In this document: positions 35,701 to 47,074 of the stretch, piece after piece | Position numbering within the stretch: the first letter of the stretch is position 1 | How the letters are laid out: each line of letters begins with the position of its first letter | Source of the DNA: Hofstenia miamia | Taxonomy: Eukaryota > Xenacoelomorpha > Acoela | DNA: 64,000 bases | Assembly (NCBI GenBank): GCA_004352715.1 | Contig: SCFE01000003.1 | Coordinates: 943,972-1,007,971, forward strand | Direction: 5' to 3' | The notes under the pieces: model-generated | Databases searched by the model: none | What the model was told of the DNA's origin: nothing | Seen by the model: only the letters and a program-made list of their open reading frames with translations | Translations under genes and position numbers: made by a program

Positions 35701-38700
35701 ATAGTATATAATATTAGAAGAACCATCTTTATTATCTTGCAAGTCAATATCGGTCTTAGCAGGTCCTTCAACTGCTACTGACAGACTTCCTCCGCCTGCT
35801 TCTCTTGTCATAACAACAAATTCTGCTGGTTTTCCGGCTTCAGCAAACTGCAGTCCCGGTCCATAAGCTTTAACTAAAGGTGCCCCAAGCTCCTCTTCAG
35901 GAGTTGGGCCTACAGTGAATGGGAATGGACTTCCATATATCTCTCTACCACGATGATATACATGAACCAAATGTACACCTTGCATCTAAATTAAAACAAT
36001 TATTGCAAAGTTTATCAAAGTTTTATTCATAGCTGCTCAAATTTGAGAAGCTGATAAATATTGCACATAGAGCAAGCAAACACACACATATATATATATA
36101 TAAATTTATTTTTAGACTTTAAAACTATATATTCTTAATAAGCATAAATATATATTTTAAGCCGTTTCTGCAATTAAAAATAACTATATATCTAACCTGA
36201 GGAATAAATGAAACAGTGAATTTCCCATCCTTATCAATTCCAATTCTAGCATTTTCTGGTTGTCCATGTGGATTCAACACTTGAGCCTGCATTTCATTTG
36301 GACTAGCATCTAAAGTCATTGTAAAATTAAAATGAAATTTTAATCATTCATTTTTACATACTCATTAATTAGTCATCTAATACGGGACCAAAAAATTATT
36401 GTTAAATCCTATTTAAAAATTAAGAAAATTCAATGTATGTTAAGGCTTTATATGAATTGGAAACTGTGCATATGTGTAAACCTGTCTTGTGATAGAAAAT
36501 TCAAGAAAATTATTCTCGGATAAAGACAAAATGAATTGGGTGTTAAAGCTAAGATGATGCTCATGATTCCTTCGGAAGCGTATTTTCTGTAAAACAATAC
36601 AAATCATGCTCAAAAAATAATTTTTATTCGAAATTTCAACCCTACTAAAAAACCCTTCCGAATCAATCTAAATGCTTAATTACCTGTAACTTAATGGCAA
36701 GAATGAATTTATGCTTATTGATTAGCTAGTTACGAATTTTTTACAAGAGAATGATTAAAGTTGGCTATTACCTGGGACTCTGAGAGTTAGCTCGCATTCG
36801 CTTCCAATAGACGTTGCAGCAGGATTATACTGCATTGGCCGCATCTTCTCAGATGAAAATACTTCTCCAGAAGGTTCTACGTTTACTACAAATGGGCTGT
36901 TTGGCACTGGACGGTCACCGTACTTGACAGTGATGCGATATTCCCCAGCTTCAGTAGGCATATAAGTAACTTCACAGACACCAGGCTCCTTATCTGCACA
37001 ATCTAGAGAAGCCTGACTGGGTCCTTCAATTGACAGAGAGAGATTGGAGTAACCTAGGAATGATGTATGATATTAATATAAAACGGAGATTGACATGCCT
37101 AATAAAGTTTATATCAAAATTATGGAATTGTGTAGAAAGATATGTAAACAACATGGCACATAGCATATTCATTATTTGAAAAAAAGTAGATTTTAAGGTT
37201 AATAACGATTTCCAAAATAATATCTATGTATATTAATTTGCAATGTCCTTTAATACTTATAGCTGTATGCCTGTATATGTCTTTAAAATATTTAACACAA
37301 AATATTGACTTACCTGCTTCTTTCATATCTACAAAGAATCTTTCAGTTTGATTTACACGTCCTTTTTCGACACCTGGTCCCCAAACACGGACTTTGTTTG
37401 CGTCACCTAATTCTGCAGGACTGACAGAGATTGTAAAAGGACTATTGGGAATATGATGACCGTTTTTGAAAACATTGACTAAGTGTTCACCAGCCTCTTT
37501 TGGAGTAAAAGTAATGCCTAAAAATTTAATGTTGAAAAAATTAGTTCTCTCAAAGAGGTATTAAAACAAAAAACTTAAAATTTAAAATATTATCGATGAT
37601 ATGTAATAGGAGAAATAAAGTTGCTGCCGTACAAAGTTTAGTAAGCCTTCAAATTAAATATTATGTTAAAAAAATTGGTGTTAGAAAGTTAGTACCCTCA
37701 ACGAAATATTATAAAATGAAAAAATAAAATTCGAGATATGATCGATGATATGTAATGAAGACATACCGATGCTGCCAGTAGGCATTTTAGTGAGCGTAAC
37801 TTTTTCTTCAATTCCAGTTGGACGACGAATAGTTGCATTGAGTAATTCTAGATTTGGCTCAGAAATTGTGAGCATAACTTGACTTGGTGTACCCATGGGA
37901 ATACGTTTTGTACGCACATCTGCATACGGATCTAAGCAAATGGGTAAATTTTGCGAAACAACTTCTTATTCAATGTGAAGTTGAGATTTTGCTGTCAAGT
38001 AAAGTGCTACAAGTTCAGACCGATTGAAAGTCAGTTTGGCAATGCTGTTTTGATAGGCAGCTGTTGTCAATAGAACAGTTTGGTGTTTTCACAAATTCTT
38101 GAAGTGCGATCACACCTCGGTCTGATCAGTGATCAAATCTAATTTAAATTTCTGCTAAAATTCGAGCAGATGAGCAGCAGTTGCACTTGGACAGATGTTT
38201 TGAAAACTACACCGGATTGTTTATTATTATTACTGCAATACAGCGAAAGCTAAAATTTTGTGTTATTAAATACTAGCACGTGGATATCAGACATACTGCT
38301 TTGTGACTTGAAGAATATAGTATACTCAATGTAAAGGTAAATATCATGGAAAACTTTTGCCAAAATATTTGAATAATTTAGCGATATAATGTGTATACAT
38401 AACTAAATCTTTACTGAGAAAAGATAGCACATTAAATTTAACGCATCAATTACGGTTCATGAATGTATACTTAATTGCAACAATTTTAAAATACAATATA
38501 ATTTTCTTTTAACAAGTATTAAGATTGGACATTTCCCTTGCGCCATGTATTATGTAATATTTTGACCTTTAAATACCGATATCAACTCAAGAAATAAACA
38601 TGTTCAGCATTCCACTGCACGCGGAATTCCAATGGAGAATTCAGCTGTAGACTGGATCGACTTATAATGGGTGTGTCTGCTTTTATTGCACAGTAGAAAA

Positions 38701-41700
38701 TCAGAACTGTCTTTATAAACATTGCAGATATTTAGTTAATATTAATGGTTGTACACACAGCTTGTTATAGTCTGAAACGACAGCGGAGCCGTTACTCTTC
38801 ATTTCATATTTATTTCAACAAAAACTGTATATAGTTATTGTGAATACCTTATAATATGATTATTTCAGATTAAGACAATAATCTGTTGAAGATTAGCAAG
38901 TCTGAATTCCAAATAGTAACAGTTTGTTATAATAAGAAATCTACTGAATATTAATTAATTTTATTACAATTTTTCAATTTATGTGATATATTTTCGACAA
39001 CAATGTTTGCATTTTTATTCAATTTCATTGCAAAAAAACAATAAATAGCTAGCTAAGCAGTCTAGATTGGAGCGTTGCTTCGGCAGTATTTTATTGTAAA
39101 ATGTACAGGAATTTCATAAAATCTATTGGTTTCTTCAAAAAAATTGTAAAAGCTCACAGCTTTATCAACTAATAAGAGGATAGGAGGATGTTTTCTGCGA
39201 ATTATGCTTTAAAATCCCGCTAGTGACAACTTCGTGTGTGGTGGCATGACATATAACTTTGTGCTTAGGGTCACTCTGGGATCTTGGACAATCTATTTAT
39301 AGAAAAGAAAAATTGAAGATAGTTTGTGTTCTAGTGCCATCAGGTTTATTGAAAAATTATAAATAATTTCAAGTACTTCATGTAAAGCAATGCACATCTT
39401 ACCACAAATGTATGAGAGCACATTCACCACTAGATGTGCCAACATACCAAAATTTCAAAATTTTTCGATAGCCTTGGAAAAATTGTTTCAAAATGAGAAT
39501 AGAACGGTTTGTATCCTTATGGATGCACTGAACTGTTTAGGGTTAAAGGAATCAAAATAATCTAATTCCAACATATAAACACATCATCCATGCATGAAAC
39601 TGTACATAAAATTTCATGCAAATAACCTAAAATTCACTTGTCGAAATTGGAATATCCGCAAGAAATTATGGTAATTTTTTCAATAAATGCCAATTAATGT
39701 TATTTCAAATAATAAGATCGAACATATCGCATTAGCCTAGTCCGGAAATCTTCTAATCAAGAAATTGTATTGTTAATGTATTGAATTTCTTCATAGTGAA
39801 CTTCAGATATCTACTGTTTTCTTTATTCTTAAGTATTGACTAGTATTTAACCAAAAATGTCAGCGGAATGATACATTTTTCTTTTTTTCAAAGACTATCT
39901 GTACGTGTGCAAAACGTATTCAAACTTTCCCATCAATGCGAAAGTTATTATTGTATTAGATCAAAGTTAGCTTTATAAGCAACCTGCTAAAATTTTTGAA
40001 AAAATATGCTAGCGCATTTTTAACATGAGTTAACAAGCTTGAGAAATTTAAATCAAGTTAACCCTAAAACAAAACTTTTGATGATTGTAATAACATTTCT
40101 GCGCAGTTTTTTATTTACAAAATTAATAATCGCAAAACAAGCGCTTTACAATTGAAAACAATCACCTTGAATTTTCGCCAAAAATGGTGATCCTGAAACA
40201 GTTTGATTGTTGCAAGAGACTTCAATGGTATAATCCCCAGCCACAGTTGGCAAATATTGACAAGTGACTGATCCATCGCCATTATCTGTACATTGGACTT
40301 CTGCACGTGAAGGTCCTTGAACTGATACTCGTAATCCGTCTAAATCAAATGAATAAATTATTTTAAGAATTATAGATAAATTTTGAAAAGATTGCATCCT
40401 GTACATACCTGGTCCTCTTGGTGATTTACTGCAGACATTGAAAAAGCAAGGTCTATTTACAATTCCAGATGTAAGACCTGGACCATACGCAGTGGCACGG
40501 CCTGGACTAAGAGCATCGACGAAAAATTGGAAAGGACTTCCTAAAAAAGATAATTAGCAAACAATATGACAAAATTAGAATGACGAATGAGTTGTCAAAT
40601 CGAATCATGATGAATTCTTCTTAAAAAGAAGTCCTACTTAAATTAAAAAAGGTAAACCTTGAATATTAGCACCATTATAGCTAACATAGAGATCGTGTTT
40701 TCCTACTTCAGTTGGTGTGTGCTTGACAGAAATAGTTCCATCAGGGTTAATAACAACTTCGGGAGAAGATCGTTTACCAGATGGGTTGACAACTTCAGCA
40801 GTGATTTTACCAGAGGGAGTGCTTGTATCTACTTGAATGCAAACATCAAATGGCGTCATGGCTCCAATTGGTGTGTCTTTACCAAGAGGTTTTACAGGAA
40901 TACCTAATTCAGTATATTAGCAACAACATTGAGTATTGACAAATACCAGATCTTGGACTAAATGGAGTATGTTGCGGTTTTTGCGATATTGGTGAGATGT
41001 TTTCATCGTATGGTACATTGTCTCTCGGGAAATATGGAGAATTGACATTTCCGGGAGATTTAGCGGCTGATATAGGCTCTTCCATTCGACCTGGTGGATA
41101 AGCTCCGCGGGGCGATTGAAGATTTGATGGAGGCTAAAATATTAAGACTTACCCAATATTTCATTAATAATGTTTACCTGAGACTGAGTCATTAAAGGTT
41201 CGTTCACAGGACGAGCGCCTTGATTATATGGAACTGATTGACTAGGATAGCCTCCTGGAGCAGCTTGAGAGGGATATCCACCTTGAGCTGCAGGACCAAC
41301 TTGATTGGGATAACCAGGAGACATTGGAGCCGCTTTTCCAGGTGATAGTGGTGATCCTTGACTAGGGTATCCTTGCCCAGGTTGTGTTCCTGCTGACTGT
41401 GGATAGCTATAACCTGGCTGAGCTCCTGTTGGAGTTTGTGGTACGGGTCCAGTTTGTGAAGGATAGGTACCGGGTGCAGTTTTTGGAGGTGCACCCCCTT
41501 GATTAGGATAACCATAACCAGGTTGAGATCCTGGTGTTGTTTGAGGTCCACTGCCAGGATAGGCACCAGGCGCAGTTTTAGAAGGTGCTCCACCTTGTGA
41601 AGGATAGATTCCAGGGCCCGGCTGAGATCCCGGTGCTGTTTGTGGTGCTTTTCCGCCTTGTTGAGGATAACCACCTGGACCAGGGTATCCCTTTCCAGCT

Positions 41701-44700
41701 TGATTAGGCGCAACTTGTGAAGGAGAAATAGGACTATAAGGAGCATCTCCAGGATAACTTTGTTGAGGTTGATAAAAACTTGGAGAAATCATTGAAGAGT
41801 CAATGCTATCACTTCCTCCAGGAGTTGCCTAAATTTCAATTGCTCAGTATTTTTAATTGCAATGAAAGAAACTGCATAATGCAATAATATCGATTATATC
41901 ATAATTAGGGCGAATATTTATTGACCTAAATATTGACCACAAAAATTGACAAAAAAACTAAGAAATTTTAACCAAAATGATAAAATCAAAACGACTTCAA
42001 ACTGAGTATATATTGCTTAAAACACGTCATAAAGTATTGCTTACAAATGACAAAATATACTGTTTAAAGTTTCAACAGAAAAATAACGATCTTTGTTATA
42101 AAAATTTGCGGAGCTGCGAAAAACTATATTCAAAAATATTTGATTTATTTTGAATTCAAATGTTGATAAGGATTTTCACAAAAAATAAAGGAATTTATGA
42201 ATTAAATTATGCATTTTATCCATATGTTGACCTAAAAATGAAATCTGGACCTAACAAAATATTACTTTTTTCATCTTACCACATTTCGCTAAATATTTCT
42301 AACAGAAAAAAACACTTTCTTATACACGCCCTAGTCATAAGTTAAATTGTATGAAAATAATGAGGTTAATTTATCTAAATTCGTAAAATAATAATACAAT
42401 AGTTAATGCATGGCGCAAATTGACCTAGAAATCGTAAAAACTGATAAAATAAGTGATCGATTTAAAAAAATAACCAATTTATTAACATTGTAGAAATCTT
42501 CTTGATAACTTGTAAAACTTAAGTGAGAATGAAATCAAACCTGTGTGGTGAAAGGTGAGTTACTAATTGGCCGGCCTCCAAATTTGATGTTGAGCTTATA
42601 ATTTCCAGGAAGGTTAGGTGTGAAATGCCCAGTGAAAGTTCCATTGCCATTGTTGTTGACGACAACGGGATATTTTCGTCCATCGGGACCGTCAGCAGAA
42701 CAAGTGATATTACCTCTGCCAGCATTGCGAGCATCAACGGTGAAGGGTGTGTCTTGATGTACTGGAACTGTTGGTTTGAGACCTAATTTAACAAATTATT
42801 TCCAAGTTTGAAAACCACCTCATTTAAACAAGATTTACGGTTGGCACGAAAATTGCAGGAAATATCAATTACGTCTAAAAATGTTACCTGAAAACACGCA
42901 AGCTCCTGCATTACCAGTAGGTTGAGCATTAACATTGAAAGGTGATTCAGGTACAGGTTGCCCATCGAAAAGAACATTCACGGAATGAGGACCAGCATCC
43001 TCGGGTGTCCATTGAACTCCATAAGTTCCGTCGTAATTATCAGTTACTCTAGTACCTGGTACCTAAATTTCATGTCTGAATTTCTTTAAGGTTAATTTTA
43101 GTCATTGTTCGCTTAAATATCTTTCTTTAGCAAAACAGATGCTAATCGCTTACTTAACTAAGAGATCCAATCAAATTCTGTGAATTTTGAAAAACAAAAT
43201 ATGCATGAAATTCAACGAATTTGAAGTCTTTGTTGTGTTGCATATCTGCCACCATAAAATTTAATTAAGCATATTATTCATATATTTTTGGAAAGATCAA
43301 ATAAATATTTTAAAGACTTTGATTTCTATACCGTGAAAGAATTGGATCATGCAAACTTAATTTTCACAAAACTACTTTGATTACTTTAGCTTGGCAATCT
43401 ATAGAATGCTTTTTTATAAGTTAACTGATACTAGTTTATCTCCTCATTTCTAACGTATACTAAATTCACATTTCTCAATAAAACAAACGCATTTTCGCCA
43501 TTTCAAAACACATTAAACAGATTGGCCACGTTAATTTTGTTGCGTTTAGTAAGTCGAGCGTTAATGAATTTAAAACAAATTCAATTCTCATGTAGACAGT
43601 GATAAATTACTCTGAGATTTGACGCCCCATAAGTCACATTGACGACATATTTTTTGTAACTGCTATTGCAATGAGAACGAGCTCTTAATCGAGCATTACT
43701 CACTCATTTACGATTTCTATTTTATATTTATCAATATTAATTTTTTAACTAGCACCTCTTGTTGAGTTGGATCAACAACTCTGCATTGAACTGGGGCACG
43801 ACCAGCTTGACGTGCGTCAACAGAGAAATGTTGCGGTTCACTAGCGAATACAGGCTCTCCACCAGGACGCAAAGAGGGTCCAAGTACTCGTACAGCACCG
43901 GGATCAGCGCGGGCGCTTAACGGGCCTGATCCATCTGAGATGTGAGCAACAAACGGCGATCCTAAAATTTTACAATAAAAATGCTCAATTAAATATTTTT
44001 AAAGTTTCTAAAGTTTTTCAATATAACGCACTTACCGGGAATTTCCTCATCTTCGTATTTGATCGTGATATTGTAATCACCGGGTTTAGTAGGCAGGTAA
44101 TCTAAATTACATGTACCATCTTTGTTATCCTTGAAGGTTGTCTTTGCTTCCGATGGTCCTTCAATAAATACGCCCAAACTGCCGGGTCCGGCATTCTTTG
44201 TGATAACTAAAAAGAATGCGATATTATAAGTAATTCGACGGAAAAAGGACATCCAAACGGCCTTTCCAATTAAAAACTGAAACGTAATGACGAATACACA
44301 CCCATAAATCCTGCAGGCTTTCCAACAACACCTTGACGAAGTCCTTCACCAACAGCCTCAATGCGATGAACATTACGACCGCGTTTAGCGTTAACTGTGA
44401 AAGGACTGTTAGGCACTGGAGCCCCTTGAAACGTAACCTCGAAGGTATGAGGACCTAAATCAATTGATAAGAAATAATTGAAAAATCATTTTAAGCATGA
44501 ATAAACTTAACAACGCTTATCGGAAACTTACCAAGTTCCTTGAGAACATATTGAATATCATAAGTTCCATCTCCTTGTGGACGGACTTTCGCGGCTGTTC
44601 TGCGTCCGGATGGCGCAGAAATTATTACACGAACTTCTTCATTGCCAGTTCTTTTAGGCTTATTTCTGGCGTTCACAATAAAATCATGGACACCATCAAT

Positions 44701-47018
44701 GAATGCTTCTAAACAAAAGCATTGCATCAGAAATCACGAAATAATTTGATTTTCAATGTAATTTTAACGAAAAATATCAAAGTAATCTAAATTCATTGAA
44801 AATTCGCTTTTTTAAAAAAGATTACAAAATATAAACATTAATGCCTTAAATTCTTGAATTATATTAATCATGTTTAGTTATATTGAAAGGCGTGTTTGGT
44901 CCAGTATCGGTGCTTTTGTGTGGTGTGTCAACATTACTAGTCAAATAACTTAAAAGTGTTGTTTAACAAATACAGTCGAAAGTGTATTCAAATGAGATAA
45001 ATTGTTCAGATTTCACATCTCAAATTTCAAACGGTCATTCATCATAGCATCTTTGAGCAAACTTTAATATAGTTGAAAATGATTCGGGGATGGAAGTGAG
45101 GCACGAAAATTTGACCCACCGATTTATGGAATTTGAGAAATCGACCTGATCTTTTGTAAAAAATTCATCGTTTTATCTATTATTTGTGGTTGTTTTTATA
45201 GATAGAAGTGGCCAGACTACCTGAGCCCAGTTTTGAATTTGTTCCTTCCTAGCACTGCAATTATCAAAACTAATTATTATGTGGCTAAGAATATCAGAAA
45301 TTTGTTTGTCTCTAATTCATGTATGTCAACACAATTTAAACTAGTTTTAATATCATGCAACTTAAAAAGAATTTAGGAATCGATCAAAATATTTAGTACA
45401 TGCATGCATTCTATTATAAATTTTTAATAAATACAAGCTGGAATGAAAATTATCACTTTATGAAGATAAGAGACATTTAATAGTTAATGCTATAATTAAT
45501 GCATATAGAAACTTAGTTTTATAAATTGTATACTTGTAATTTGTTTACCGTTAATGAGTCGAAAAACTTTAATATCTCTGACATCGACATAGGGTTTGAC
45601 ATGCACACGAAGTGGACTTTTAGGAACGTGTTGACCACCATATCGTACGGAAACGGTATGAGGCCCTTCTTCTCTTGGAAGATATCTTAATATCCAATTC
45701 TCATTATCAATTTGTTGAGCGTCAACAGGGATGACAGGACCAAATGCGGCTCGAGGACCTACGACCTCACATGTCGCTTGTGCACTTCCAGCTTGACTTG
45801 TGCCTAATCTGATTTCCGCCCATTCATCAACACGAGCTGAATGAAGACCGTTTCCACTTAAAACTGTTCTGAGTGCATCGTAATTAGCAGTGATGACTGC
45901 TTTGAATGGAGATCCGGGAATGTGTTCATCTGCATATTTTACAGAAATTAGATATTCGCCAGGCACTGTCGGAAAGTACTGGATGTGGCAAAGGCCCTTC
46001 GAATCATCCTTGCAGTCAATGTGAGCTTCACTAGGACCTTCAATTTCAAGTCCAAGAGCTCCACTCCCAGCACCCTTGGTATCAACATAAAATTCGGCTG
46101 GCACATTGACATCCCCTGAAATGAGACCATTTCCGTATGTTCTAACGCGACTTGATTCAGCCCCTAGCTTCGCTTCAATGGTGTATGCATTTGCTGTGTA
46201 CAAAGTCTGGCCAAAGTAGATTGTAATTTCGTGAGTTCCCTCTTCTTCTGCCGTGAATAGAACAACGTAGCCATTATCATGACGACGAACTTCGCAATGA
46301 GTTATTCGACGGGAGGGAGAGGTCATAATGACAGTAGGTGAGGGAAGTTTGTTAATAGTTTCGGTTGAAATCATGATGTGGAAATCTTCTTCAATATTGA
46401 CCTTCACAACTTAACAAAGAAAGTTATGAATGGAAACAGGAAAGTCAAAGGTTCAACAACAATCGGGTTAGTGGAAAATTGAAGAGAAAGGACTACGCTA
46501 TGCTAAGTAATACACAACAAATAAAAGCCTATAATCAGTTTTTATCTTCATTTCAATACCCATATGTACGATTGCAAGATAGTCTTGCATATACTTCAAT
46601 ATCTATTTGATGAGCAACAAAGCGATACATTTCAACGCATTACCTGCATCATTTGTTGAATGATAAAAATATTTGTAATATATTTAATTCAAAGAAAAAA
46701 CTGAAACAAGTAGTAAGGAAACCATAATAATAGATAGAAAATGTTAGTGATAGAAACATGTCAGGAATTGAGTATTTAAACTATTGGCTTGTTAAGGCTA
46801 TTCTATTAAGATGGAATTCGAGAGCAATATTTAAAACCAGGTGAGCTTGAAATGAATATATATATATGTGTATATATNNNNNNNNNNNNNNNNNNNNNGA
46901 TAGAAAATGTTAGTGATAGAAACATGTCAGGAATTGAGTATTTAAACTATTGGCTTGTTAAGGCTATTCTATTAAGATGGAATTCGAGAGCAATATTTAA
47001 AACCAGGTGAGCTTGAAA

Positions 47019-47074
<56 letters not shown>

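Noticed and set aside
41204-41746. A 180-codon open frame on the same strand as the filamin linker exon, in another frame
   Set aside because: It is a by-product of the repetitive linker sequence. The filamin frame is the one with matching splice phases on both sides.
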